A stretch of DNA of 41,092 nt from Isotricha intestinalis (Eukaryota > Ciliophora > Litostomatea > Vestibuliferida > Isotrichidae), in the NCBI GenBank assembly GCA_023807065.1, contig JAJJLU010003661.1:1-41092 (forward strand). Direction: 5' to 3'. Position numbers and translations under genes: made by a program. Numbering within the stretch: the first letter of the stretch is position 1; each line of letters begins with the position of its first letter. The notes beneath the pieces are model-generated. The model saw nothing but the letters and a program-made list of their open reading frames with translations. It was not told where the DNA came from and searched no databases. Positions 1 to 10,748 of this stretch are shown piece by piece.

Positions 1-576
1 ATTAATATTATTAACAGATTTTCCATTAGATAAAATTAAATATAAATTAATAATAAAAATATTTTAAGATTTTTTGTTATTTTAGGATAAGTCCAATATC
101 CATTATTAATAAAAATATGGTGCTTTTCTTTTATTATTTTTTCCATTTTTTTATTTTATATTTTTTCAATTAATTGCATTCATTTTTATTTTAAAAGTAT
201 TATTTATAATTTGAAGAAAAAAAATGAAATATCTTATAAAAAATTTGAATAATTTATTTATAAACCTATTTTTGATATATATAAGGTAAATGACATTTTT
301 TTAATTTATCTTTTTTTTGAATAAAATTAATTTTTGTTTTATAAGAAAGTATTTTAACAATAATTATAAGGTACATAATATTTTTAATATATTATATTTA
401 ATAATAATTGATTAATTAAAAATAGATTTATATTATATTTTAATTATAAATTTTATTTTAATTAAACTTAATTTATTGAGGAAATATTAAAAAATAATTT
501 TACAAATTTTTAAATTCATATAATTTAATTAATGAAAATTTGATTATATATATATAAAAAAAATTAAAATAAACTT
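1..576. other. AT-rich intergenic stretch, no gene seen
   Basis: No reading frame of convincing length or composition was found on either strand, and nothing resembling a tRNA. The sequence is long A and T runs with many stops in all frames. It follows the 3' end of the Pds5 gene, so its right part probably holds that gene's 3' UTR and polyadenylation signal, but no specific signal can be singled out in such AT-rich DNA. Confidence 0.6.
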
Positions 577-3500
577 TTATAATTCTTTTGAACTTTTTGA
601 ATTTAATTTTTTTGAATTATCATTATTTTTACTTTGATTATTACTTTTTAAAATATCAATATCTAAAATAAAAGTATTATCATTCTTTTCAATTGTTTTA
701 TTTTTACTTTCATATATTTCATTATTTAAAAAAATTAAAGGAATTCTAGGATTAATATTTCCATATGAAAAATTAGAAATATAATTACTATTAATTAAAG
801 TAATTAAAAAATCAATAATTTTATTTTTGATATCTTCATAATTAATATCTTCTAATTGATAATTGACTTCAAAAATTAAATTATTAGAAAAAATTTTTTT
901 AATAATTTTTTTCTTTGAAAGATCAGTTTTTTTTAAAACATCTAAATTTCTTAAAATAAAGTTAGAATCAATATTCGAACAATTTTGTTTAATAATTTTC
1001 AAAAACTCATTAAAAACATTTTTAAAGAAATCTTTTTTATTACTAAATTTAAAAAAAGCATTTAAATTATTATTAAAAACACAATAAGAAATAATATTAG
1101 AAATATAAACTTCAGGAATATATTTATAAGATGAAATATCATTTAAATTTCTATTTTTAATTCTTTTAGATATTTCATTTATAAAACATGAAAAAATCTT
1201 TTTTGCTTTTTGAGATAATAATTTATAAGGATCAGAAAAACTTATTGTGACCATAGGAATAATATTAAAAAAATAATCTAAAGGTTTTTTCTTTATAATT
1301 CTTGAATATATTTTTTCTATAAAATAATTTCTTATTGCTTTATTTTTACTTAATAAAAGATTTATAATTTTAATATGATGCGAAGGTTTAAATTTAACTC
1401 CATTTTCTATTAAACGAAATAATAAACTAATATATTTTTCAATACATAAATATTGAAATTGTTTATAATAATTTATTTCTTCTTCTTTTTTTTTCTTTTC
1501 TTCATTTTGAATGTAAATTTCATAAATTTCATTTAAAATAAATTTTATAAATAAATTTATTTCTTTCTTATCATTTAATTTTATTAAACAAAAAGATTGA
1601 AAGATTAATGTTTCATGATATAAATTTACATAATCTATAATTTCATTAAAATCTTCATTAATATTATTTTTTTTAATAATATCTTTTTTTAAAGATATTT
1701 TTTCATTTATTTCATTTTTAAAATCATTAATTATATAATTTATAAAATCATCAGTAAAGAAAATTAAATCATATTTTTTTTTTTCATCAATTGATAATAA
1801 ATCATTAATTAAAATAATAGGATTTGAAGAAGTAAAATTATTTTTTATTAAAGTTAATAAATCTTTAGGAACTAAAATTTCAAAATTTTTATTTTCAATA
1901 TTTAATTCATTAAATTTATCTATTATAAAAGAAAGACTTTTAATATTTTTTTTTCCTTTATTTATAATTAAATTAAATAAATCACAACTTAAAATTTCTT
2001 TAATTTTATTTTGAATATCATTATCATCAAAATATATTAAATCTTTTATAAGAGAAATAATAGAATTAATAATTGAAGTATTATCAATTTCATTTGAAAT
2101 AATAATTTTAATAATATCAAATATTTGAAAAAGAATATCTTTATATTTTTCAATAATTAAAATTTCTAAATCATAAAGTAAAAATCTTATGAAATATATT
2201 ATAACATAAATCATTGAGTTTAAAATTTTAATACTATTCGGATTTAATTTTTCATCAACAAATATTATATATTGAGAAATGAAATCTAACATTAATTGAA
2301 TATTATCTAAATATTTAAAGTTTATATATTGTTTTTTAATTGTATTTTCTTTTTCTTCTTTTATTCGATAATTTTTAAAAAAATATAAATTTAAATCATA
2401 AAAATCATTTTCGTTTTTCATTGATAAAAATAAAATTATTGTTAAAATTAAACTTAATGAAAATTTATTTTCTTTATTTAAATCAAATAATTGATTTATC
2501 CCATTTTCAAATAAATTTTCATATATTTTCAATTTTTTTATTATTAATATAAATACTGAAGATATTGATTTTAAAAATTTTACTTTTTCATTTGATTGAA
2601 AATCACATAAATTAAAGTTTTTAATTATTTTTTCAGAAATAAAATCAAAAACAAATTGAATTGTTTTTTCATTTGTAATATTAATTCTAGAATTAAGAAA
2701 AGAAGAACAAATAATTTTAAAAATTTTTCTATCATTAAGTTTTAAACATAAATTTAAACAAAAATCCATTAATTTCCCATCTTGAATATCACATAAATAA
2801 ATATTAATTTTTTCTTTAATTAAACTATATAAAAACACTTTTTTTAATTCTTCTTTTTCATTTCTTGCTATAAATTTACATAAACATTTAAATATTTCTT
2901 TTTGTTCATTTTTATTTTTTGAATTTAAATTATTCATTAAATTTTCAATAATATTTTTATATTTTATACCTAAATAAATACTATTATTTTGAGAAAATAC
3001 TTTTAAAATAATTTTAAAAATTGGAACTCCATGAGTTTTACCAATAATTTTACCATTTTTATTTATTTTAATTTCCATAAAAAAATTCATTAAAAATTCT
3101 TTTCCAATTAAATTTAAACTTTTAATGATTCTATAATAATTATCTCCTGAAAATTCATCATTTATTTTATCCATTAAGAAATTACTTATAGGTGTAAATA
3201 ACATATTTTTATTTTTTTCAATAACATAATATGAAATTTCATATCTAAATTTATTTTTTTTTTTATTTAAATTTAAAACCAAAACTCTTAAAACTTCTTT
3301 TGGAAATTCTGAATATTCACTTATTAAATTACTTATTGTATTTTTTATATTTATAAAAACCATTTTATTAATTTCATAAAAACCATTTTCAACAATTTTC
3401 ATAAAATTTTCTATAATATCAGATATTCTATTTTTAAATTTAGAATTAATTAATAAAGATAATAAATTTAATTTTGCAAATCTATTTATGATATATTCAA

Positions 3501-3895
3501 ATCTTAGATTATTACTTTCTTTTTCTTTTGCAAACAATAAAAGCCAATTTATTAAATATTCAAAATAAAAATTTATCATTTCTTTTTCAAAAGGAAGTTC
3601 AGGTGCTGTTATTTTCATTATATCTACAAAACAACAAATTAATATACATGATATTTCATCATATTTTATATTATTAATTTGAAATTGTTCAAATTGAGAA
3701 ATTTTTTTAAATATTGAGATTACATTTTGTTTTATTTCTTCTTTTTGAAGTGAATTATTTTTACATAAATATGTTGATAGTTTCTATATTATTTATATTT
3801 AATTATACTTTTAGTTGAGATGTTATTTCTTCTTTTGATTTTATTTTATTTGGAAAAAAATTAGGATTTAAAAGATCTTTTTCTGTTTGTTCCAT
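577..3895 (-). CDS. PDS5: Pds5-like sister chromatid cohesion regulator (HEAT-repeat protein), two exons
   Basis: Pds5 binds the cohesin kleisin subunit in the nucleus and controls cohesin maintenance and release together with Wapl and Eco1. Seen: the obvious long frame begins at 3618, but a better model starts at the ATG at 3895. It has 29 codons, a 25-nt GT..AG intron (3784-3808, phase 0), then an open frame to TAA at 577, giving 1097 aa. The added N-terminus supplies a typical Pds5 start: a short leader, then a helical segment ending in CCFVDIMKITAPELPF (about residues 79-94). This matches the family signature of a Cys/Ala-rich helix followed by D-I-x-R/K-x-x-A-P-x-x-P. The following helices, including an SEYSEFPKEVLRVLV segment, also fit. 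The rest is alpha-helical, Ile/Asn/Lys-rich and consistent with HEAT repeats. Animal and yeast Pds5 are longer (about 1280-1450 aa), so the unstructured tail is short here. Family call from the N-terminal signature; the C-terminal half is too diverged to check by eye. Confidence 0.82.
3784..3808 (-). other. 25-nt spliceosomal intron in the Pds5 gene
   Basis: On the minus strand the interval starts GTATAATT and ends AATATAG. It lies between codon 29 (AAA) and codon 30 (AAA) in phase 0. It carries an in-frame TAA, and removing it joins the upstream ATG frame to the long Pds5 frame through 55 further codons without a stop. Those 55 codons complete the Pds5 N-terminal signature, which is the strongest support for the splice. 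Confidence 0.8.
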
Positions 3896-4377
3896 TTTTT
3901 TAAATTTAAAAAAAAAATAAATGTAAAAAATAATTCACAAAATATTTTTCAAATAATCATTATATATAGTATTTTTGAATGAATTATTTGAGTTAATTTA
4001 AATTGAAAATATAATTAAGGATTTAATTTTAATAAATAAAGGAAATAAATATACTTCATTTAAACTTTTATTCTTTCAAAAAATAATATATATAATCACC
4101 TAATTTTTAAATTTATAATTTTTATCTTTAAAATAAATATTCTGTTTATTAATTTATAAATAAATATATTAATAATGTTAAAATTAATCTAATTAAGAAT
4201 TTACTTAGATATAATATATTATTATAAATTAGATTTTTTTAAAACTAAAATAAATTAATTGTATATGAGTTTTTAAATTAACTTCCTGTTGAAAGAAATA
4301 AAAAAATTTATCAAATTTTAAATAAATCAGGAAAAAAATTTTAAAAAAATAAATTTATTATAATTTAAAAATTTCAT
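3896..4377. other. Intergenic, 5' side of Pds5
   Basis: AT-rich spacer between the Pds5 start and the 3' end of the B-box/propeller gene, both on the minus strand. No open frame of note, RNA gene or repeat was recognised. It must hold the Pds5 promoter and the neighbour's 3' UTR. Confidence 0.5.
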
Positions 4378-5433
4378 TTAATTTTCTAAAAGTGAATAAC
4401 ATTCATTTCCTTCAAAAAGAAATGAATTATTGAATTGATGAATATCAAAATAAGGAGATACATTTATTTCTTGAATAATTTCAAAAGTCTCATAATTGAG
4501 CACTAAAATTTGGGAAGGTTTGTTTACAATAAAGAATTTCTTATTCTTCCATTCAAAAACATTAATTCTTGATATATAATAGTTTATTATAATTTCAATT
4601 TGAAAATTATTTATATTAAGAAATAAAAATACCCCGTCTTGGTTCCTAGCTATTATAAAAGGATTCAAAAAATTTAAAAAATCACATATTTCAAAATTAC
4701 AAGTTCTAATAATTTTATTTTCCTTAAAATTAAAAAATATTTCTCCTTTAGATTGTTTTTTGTTATAAAAAATATGATTTTCATTTATTATAATTCCTTC
4801 ATTATAATCATTTATTTCATAATATTTTGGATAAGAATCAGTAAATATTTCTATAATACCATTTTCTCTTTCAATAAAATAATTTTTCCAATTCCAATAA
4901 TATTTGAAATTTGTTTTTAAAGAAAAAGTTTTTTTTAATCGATAATATACACCAATTTTTTCCCAAATTTCATAATTTTTATCAATTTCATAATTTTTAT
5001 CATCATAAAAAAAAATAGCAATAAAATTTTTTTTAATTTCAATTATTCTATCAATTTTTTTAATTGTATTAAAGGAAGATATTTCTTTAAATTGATTATT
5101 AAATATTTTAACTTTATTCTCATAATAATTAATTAATATTTGATCTTCTAAAACTTTTATACTACTAAAAGGCAAATTTATTTTTTTAACTGTAAAAATT
5201 TCAGATTTTTTTGGTTTCAAAATAAATAAATTTTTATCTAAAGAGTTTATAAAAGCAAAAACATTACTAATAACAGAACAATATGAATTAACTTTATAAC
5301 TATTAAAATGACATTCAGATATTTTTTTAAAATTGAAATTTTTTTGACAATTAAATTCTTCAAATAAATATTGAGATGATAAAAAAATTATTTGCAAAGT
5401 TAAAAAGAAATTTTGATTTTTATTAGAAAAATT
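4378..5433 (-). pseudogene. Beta-propeller-like C-terminal half of the B-box gene, after an in-frame TAA
   Basis: An open frame of about 350 codons lies in exactly the same frame as the B-box gene upstream, separated from it only by the TAA at 5436-5434. It contains no methionine codon at all, so it cannot start as an independent protein by normal initiation. The residues are repeated beta-strand-like units, aromatic and Ile/Phe rich, with short patterns such as FEWKNKKFFIV and ILVLNYETFEIIQEI that resemble the strands of WD40/NHL-type propellers seen in TRIM-like proteins. No GT dinucleotide exists on the minus strand near the stop (about 5400-5560), so a canonical intron does not explain the break. 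Most likely this is the C-terminal domain of one interrupted gene, either recently inactivated or read through. A sequencing error is possible, because CAA to TAA is a single change. The propeller fold is inferred, not shown by clear repeats. Confidence 0.6.
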
Positions 5434-6075
5434 TTAAAAATTTTCAATCATTATATCTCTTTTTTCTAATAAATTAAGTCTTTGATTTCTTTTTTCTTTT
5501 AATAGTTCATTTTTATTTTCCTCTATTGTTTTAAATAAAAATTTTTTATGTTCTTCAATATTATTTATATTTTTTAAATATCTTGTTTTCAATTTTTCAA
5601 AATATTTTGTCAATTGATCCTTTTCTTTTTTATTTATTTTTATTTTTGAAAAATCAATAATATTATGAAATTTATGTTGTGAAAAGCAATAATAACAAAT
5701 ATTTTTTTTACAATGTATACAATAACCTTGAGAATTAGCATTTAAATGATTAAAACATTTATAATTTACATTTTCAATTAAAATTAAAGTATGCTTTTTT
5801 TTATGTTTTTTGATACACAATTTACATTCAAAATTTTTGCATTTTGAACAATAATAAAAGTTAAAATTAGAATATTTTTTTGAACAAGACACACATTTTA
5901 TGTTTTTAAATGGGGAATTAGTTAATTCCAAAAAATTAATAATTGATATTTTTTTTTTCTCACATGAACATTCCCATATTAGTTGTTCCATATTAAGTAA
6001 TATTATATATGGAGTCATAAAACATTTAGAACAAATTAAATTATATTTATCATTCTCTGTTAATTGCTTAGACAT
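5434..6075 (-). CDS. B-box-type zinc-finger protein (TRIM-like N-terminal half), ends at a premature-looking TAA
   Basis: 213 aa from the ATG at 6075. Residues about 14-75 form an atypical Cys-rich module (CSKC, then a CSC, then CVSC). Next come a CSKC-x5-CKLC-x3-H-x4-H cluster (about 75-95) and a second B-box-like cluster with CFNH, CIHCKKNICYYC and a closing H-x2-H pair (about 106-137). A Lys/Glu-rich coiled coil follows to the end. This is the order of TRIM/B-box proteins, which act as E3 ligases or scaffolds, but no clear RING with its full ligand set is visible, so ligase activity is not claimed. The frame stops at TAA (5436-5434) and continues open in the same frame for about 350 codons into a propeller-like region. 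The product is therefore either a truncated B-box/coiled-coil protein or, by readthrough, a full-length one. Confidence 0.68.
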   Translation of the reverse strand: MSKQLTENDKYNLICSKCFMTPYIILLNMEQLIWECSCEKKKISIINFLELTNSPFKNIKCVSCSKKYSNFNFYYCSKCKNFECKLCIKKHKKKHTLILIENVNYKCFNHLNANSQGYCIHCKKNICYYCFSQHKFHNIIDFSKIKINKKEKDQLTKYFEKLKTRYLKNINNIEEHKKFLFKTIEENKNELLKEKRNQRLNLLEKRDIMIENF

Positions 6076-7700
6076 TTATTATTTTTTTTATGAAAATGGT
6101 TCTATATATTAAAAAAAGTTTAGAAATTTAAATCAAGAATTTTAGTACTCAATTAATCAATAAATTAATGATTAAGAATATAACGAATTTCCTTTTTAAT
6201 GATTTCAATATAAATATTGAACAAAATTATGATATATTAAATAATTTTATTCTTTGATTATTTATAAATAATAAGCAATTATTCCCTTCATTATATTTTT
6301 TTTAATAGAATTACTAAAAGAACCAATGATTTAAAATTATATATATAAAATAATATAGTTTATGTTACTTAAATAAAATCACTTTTGTTATATATTGATA
6401 TTTCAGTTTATGAATATTTAATTATAAAAGAAAAAAGATTATCATAATAAAATAAAAAAATTTTTTATAAATAAAAGAAGAAGACTTCTTTTTAATGAAT
6501 ATCACTTATTATTATATATTATTTGTAGAATAAAAAATAAAGGAATTTTTATATTTTTTCTTTGAATATGATTGTAACATAAATTAATTTAGAATATTAA
6601 ATAAAAAGAAAAATTAATCGTTTATATTCAAATTAAAATATTCTATTTTTACCTTTAATCATTATTTTCTTTTTTTTTGGATTGATTTCTTGTTTTTTTT
6701 ATTAATGAATTAATTATAAACTCCAAATTTTTATTTTGTCATCTTCAGAACAAGATACAATTGAGCCATTTTTCAATCTAATTAAACCAGTAATCTTTTT
6801 GTTATGAGCATTTTTAATAAATGAAGATATTCATAATCATCCTTTTTATATATCTTCAATTAAATATATTGATATATTTAAATGAATATTTTATTAATTA
6901 CTTTATTAATTCTTTCTTTGAATCTAAATTTCTTTAATTTATTCCTTCTAATAATACTTTTTCTTTTTTAATCTACTCCAATTTAATTCTAATCAAAAGA
7001 AGTTTCTTTACAAATTTTAATTAAATGAAAAAAAATATTTTTATTTTAATCTCAAAACATTACTTCCATCTAATCAAAAAAAATTTTTGTCTTCTAACAA
7101 TAATGAATATATATAAGAATGAATTATTATGCAAAATTTTTTTTATTATTTTCTTTACAAAATTTCAATGCACCACCCTCTAACATGAATTTAAATTCCT
7201 ATTCAAAAACACTTTATATCTTTAATCAATAAGGGTTTTTTCAATTGTTTATTTATAAAAAATAATTTTCATTTTTAATCCGCAATTTTATATGTGAATT
7301 AGAATAAGAAAATATTATTAATTAAAATAAGAAAAGAATATACGGAAACAAAACAATGAAATAAAAAATTCTATAAATATATTTATTGCCATTCCTTTTA
7401 TGAAATATTTTTTATAAAGTTTTATATAGATTTTATTTTTAATTTATTTTTCAAAAAAATAAAGAAATAAAAATGTATCTATTTTAAATTTATATATAAA
7501 ATAGTCTTAAAAATATTTTTTTAATATATTAACAATGACAATTTTTTAAAAGAAACTACTGAAATTTTCTATACAAATCCTAATTTATTTCAGTTGTTTA
7601 ATTTATTTATAATTTAAAATCTCAGAATTAATCCTGACAATTTTTTACCTAAATTAAAAAAATAATAATTAAGTTTTCAAAATTATAAAATTCCATAATC
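6076..7700. other. AT-rich region with a decayed WD40 remnant
   Basis: No intact gene. Apart from the WD40 remnant at 6714-6830, minus-strand frames between about 6850 and 7210 give short protein-like pieces separated by stops and frame changes, for example FMLEGGALKFCKENN. These read like an old, heavily mutated coding region on the same strand as the adjacent B-box gene. The left part (6076-6650) shows nothing beyond AT-rich DNA and should contain the B-box gene's promoter. Confidence 0.4.
6714..6830 (-). pseudogene. WD40-repeat remnant
   Basis: A 38-codon open stretch on the minus strand, without a start codon and bounded upstream by TGA, ends in TAA. It encodes a nearly perfect final WD40 blade: a helix ending NAHNKKITGLIRLKNGSI, then VSCSEDDKIKIWSL and a stop. 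The GH-like turn (AH), the structural Asp and the terminal IWS (WD equivalent) are recognisable. Upstream blades are not intact in any frame, so this is probably the surviving end of a dead WD40 gene. It sits just upstream of a B-box/propeller gene and may be a decayed relative of it. An exon of an unrecognised gene is the alternative. Confidence 0.5.
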
Positions 7701-9203
7701 TTAAAAATCACTATTTTCTTTTGAATAATAAATTATTTTTTTATTATTAGAATTACTTTTATAATAATTGCGATTCAAGCAATTATTAACTTCATTAATA
7801 ATTTTTAAAGAATCATTTCTAATTAATATATTTTTAAAGTTATTAACAAAATTTAAAGAATTTTGTACTTCATTATATAATCTCTTTATTTTTTCTTTCT
7901 TTACTTTAATTTGAGTTATTATATTTTCTAAAACATTTAAAGGATCTTCTCCTTCTCTTATTCCTATTTCTATTTCATTTCCTTTATCATCTATTTTAAT
8001 TTTAAGATTTAATATTATTTCTTTTTCTATTGGTTTTTTCATAATAAAAGGTTTAAATTTTTTTGGATTTATTATTTTAGGATAATTTACAATTATATCT
8101 CTCATATAAATATATTTTTTTTTATTTTCTGATGTTTCTATATTATTATTTTTTAGACAATTATTATTATTTATATTTATAAATTGTTTTTGTTGATTTA
8201 TATCATTATTATTTGAGAACTGATTATAATAATTTTTTTTTTCAATATAATTTTCAATGTTATTAACAGTTTTTTCTTTATTATTATATTTTTGAATTGA
8301 TTCTATATTATAATAATTATTGTATAAACTGTAATCTGGGTATAAGTTTTGTATATTTATTTTACTTAAATAATCTAAATATAAATTTTCCACATTATTA
8401 TTTTCATTACTTTCAACATTTATATCATTTTTAGAAAAAGAATTTTTAACCTTATTTTTATTTTTCTTTTTATTCTTTTTTTTTTTCTTTTTTTCTTTTT
8501 GTGATTGATGAGGAAAAATTATAATATTACCAAGATTATTGGTTTTATTAAAATTATCATTTGAATTAATATCAGTTTTAAGGTTAAAAATATTTTCAAC
8601 AGAATTTGAAATTTTATTTTTGAAAAAAAATTTACCATTAAAATCAACATGATTATTACTGAATGAATTGTTTTCACTAGGACTTAAATTATTATTTGTT
8701 GTAAATGATGTTGTATCTTCAGATTCATTTTCTTTAAATAAACTTAATTTAGGACTATTTTTTAAATTAAAACTTTTTTGATTAATATTTGATACATTAT
8801 TATCTATTGTATAATTTGAATTATTTAAATTTCCTTTTTTATTTTCTTTTTTCATTTTTTCACATTTATTTTCTTTCTCATTTTCATTTGATTTATTATA
8901 TCTTTTTTCCTTTTTAATTTCATTTTTGATTTCGTTTTTCTTGTTTCTTTTATTTTTGTTCTTTTTTTTATTTTCAAAATTCTCTAAATTTTGATTTGGC
9001 TTTTTATAATTATCATTTTTTTGATAATTTTTCTTTGGAAAAAGTGAAAGGCCTTTATATTCGTTTGTCGAATTAAATTTTTTGAAATCATAAATGCTTT
9101 TTTCTGATTGAGAAGAATAATCTAATAAGTTTTTTTGGGTAATATTATTTTTAGCATAATAAATATTTTGTTCGTTTGAAAGAAAATTATAGGATATATC
9201 CAT
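7701..9203 (-). CDS. Asn/Lys-rich low-complexity protein with a conserved C-terminal REGEDP-type domain
   Basis: 500 aa from ATG to TAA. I do not recognise the whole protein. About the first 370 residues are low complexity: Asn runs, a basic KKNKNKRNKKNE stretch (about 80-95) and a second Lys block (about 235-255), with scattered Ser. The only compact segment is near the C-terminus (about residues 380-480). It contains YMRDIIVNYPKI, then ILNLKIKIDDKGNEIEIGI, then REGEDPLNVLENIITQ, and a final helix. The pattern of a beta hairpin carrying R-E-G-D/E-D-P followed by a helix resembles a small domain seen in many protist proteins, in which an E-G-D-x-P turn precedes a helix. I recall that pattern only loosely, and it has no function I can name. 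The basic tracts could bind nucleic acid or tubulin; this is speculation. Confidence 0.6.
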   Translation of the reverse strand: MDISYNFLSNEQNIYYAKNNITQKNLLDYSSQSEKSIYDFKKFNSTNEYKGLSLFPKKNYQKNDNYKKPNQNLENFENKKKNKNKRNKKNEIKNEIKKEKRYNKSNENEKENKCEKMKKENKKGNLNNSNYTIDNNVSNINQKSFNLKNSPKLSLFKENESEDTTSFTTNNNLSPSENNSFSNNHVDFNGKFFFKNKISNSVENIFNLKTDINSNDNFNKTNNLGNIIIFPHQSQKEKKKKKKNKKKNKNKVKNSFSKNDINVESNENNNVENLYLDYLSKINIQNLYPDYSLYNNYYNIESIQKYNNKEKTVNNIENYIEKKNYYNQFSNNNDINQQKQFININNNNCLKNNNIETSENKKKYIYMRDIIVNYPKIINPKKFKPFIMKKPIEKEIILNLKIKIDDKGNEIEIGIREGEDPLNVLENIITQIKVKKEKIKRLYNEVQNSLNFVNNFKNILIRNDSLKIINEVNNCLNRNYYKSNSNNKKIIYYSKENSDF

Positions 9204-10748
9204 AATTAATGAGGTTTATTAAAATAAAAGTTAATTTTTTATCTTTTATGATAAGGTATGTTCAATTTATTTAAAGATATTTATATTACAATTTGTGTAA
9301 ATCATTATTTATCAATTAAATTTTAAAAATTTTATTTTATGAATGTACTTCTTGAAATAAAGAATTTTATTATATTTATTATAAATGATATATCTTTTTG
9401 TATTTTTAAAAAGAATCGTTTTATTTTATTTTTGGATTATATTTTAACCGATAATTATTTAAATTTGGTTTTTTTATTTTCTTTAAATTTTGACATATTT
9501 TAATATTCGAAAATTTCCATTTTATTCTTTTTAAAAAATTATATTCTTTATCCATTTTTTATTTAAATTTTAGTTTTTATAAGGATTTTTTTATTTTTCG
9601 GAAAGATTATTCTTTAATATTTGTGGTGGTTATTTTTTTATCAGTTAATTATAAATTATAATTATTTATATCATTGATTTGTAAAGGAAATATAATCAAT
9701 AAACTGTTAATTTTGTTATTTTTTACACTTTTTTTTTCTCACGCAAAAAAATGCTAGAAAACTTTCTTGATTCTAATTTTATTTCAAATAGATAAAATTT
9801 TAAAGTAATTTGTTTAAATTAATCAAATTTTACTATGAATTAATCAATTTTTCGTTTATTATTATATTTCCTTTATTTTTTTTATTAATTTTTTTTAATG
9901 GCGAATAATGCATTTTTCTTATTAAATATGGATAAATTTTATAAGAATTGATTTTTTATATTAAGTATTTATTTTATTTATGTTTAATAAACATTAAAAG
10001 GTTAAAATAGTTAATTTCTTTTTTTTTCTAATTTTTATTCCACTTTCCATATAATATTTTTTGTCAAACTCTTAAAACATTATTAAAAACTCATAATATT
10101 TAAAATGATGAGTTAAATATAATTAATCAATATTTTAAATTAATTTCTTTAGAAGCACACATAAAAATATTCTCAATCAAAAAAGAAATGTAAAATTAAA
10201 TGAATAAAGAAAAAAAAAATCAATAAATAAAAATAAATAAAAAAATAAACAAAAAAAAATAAATAAAAAATACTTTTTTTTTGAGCAATTAATATACTAT
10301 CAGTTTTAAAGATGAGAATAGAAGTATATTTTAACAGAAAAAAAAATTATTCATATCATGAAGGAAATTTCTATAAAGACAAATTAAGTAATATAAATGA
10401 TGATAAATTTGTGTCTTATATATATTCATTAGGTTAATATTAAATATAATAATTTAACTAAAGATAATTGTAAAATATATAGATTAGATGAGAATCTTAT
10501 ATCATTAATTTAAATAAATCATATTTATGAAATTGAATTTTAATCTTCATGCTTCTTAAGAAAAGATATTGAAATTTAATTATATTTTTTAAATATATTC
10601 TATATTAAATTATATTTTTTATTTTAAATTTTTTTCATAAATTTTTATAAATATAGTTTTAATAATTAAAAAACTAATATTACTTCTTATATCCCAAAAT
10701 ATTCTATATTTTTTCGAATATATTAATGATTTATTTATAAAAATACTA
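9204..10748. other. Long AT-rich intergenic region with one doubtful short frame
   Basis: Mostly featureless A/T runs, including an A-rich tract at about 10205-10270. At 10312 on the plus strand an ATG opens 41 protein-like codons (MRIEVYFNRKKNYSYHEGN...). A GT..AAAG stretch at 10433-10463 would splice to another 16 codons before TAA, and further in-frame TAA codons follow. This could be a small two-exon gene or a decayed one. The evidence is too thin for a gene call. Confidence 0.4.

Noticed and set aside
10312..10520. Possible two-exon small gene (MRIEVYFNRKK...)
   Set aside because: Only about 57 codons after a doubtful splice at AAAG, followed by several in-frame TAA; could be decay or chance.
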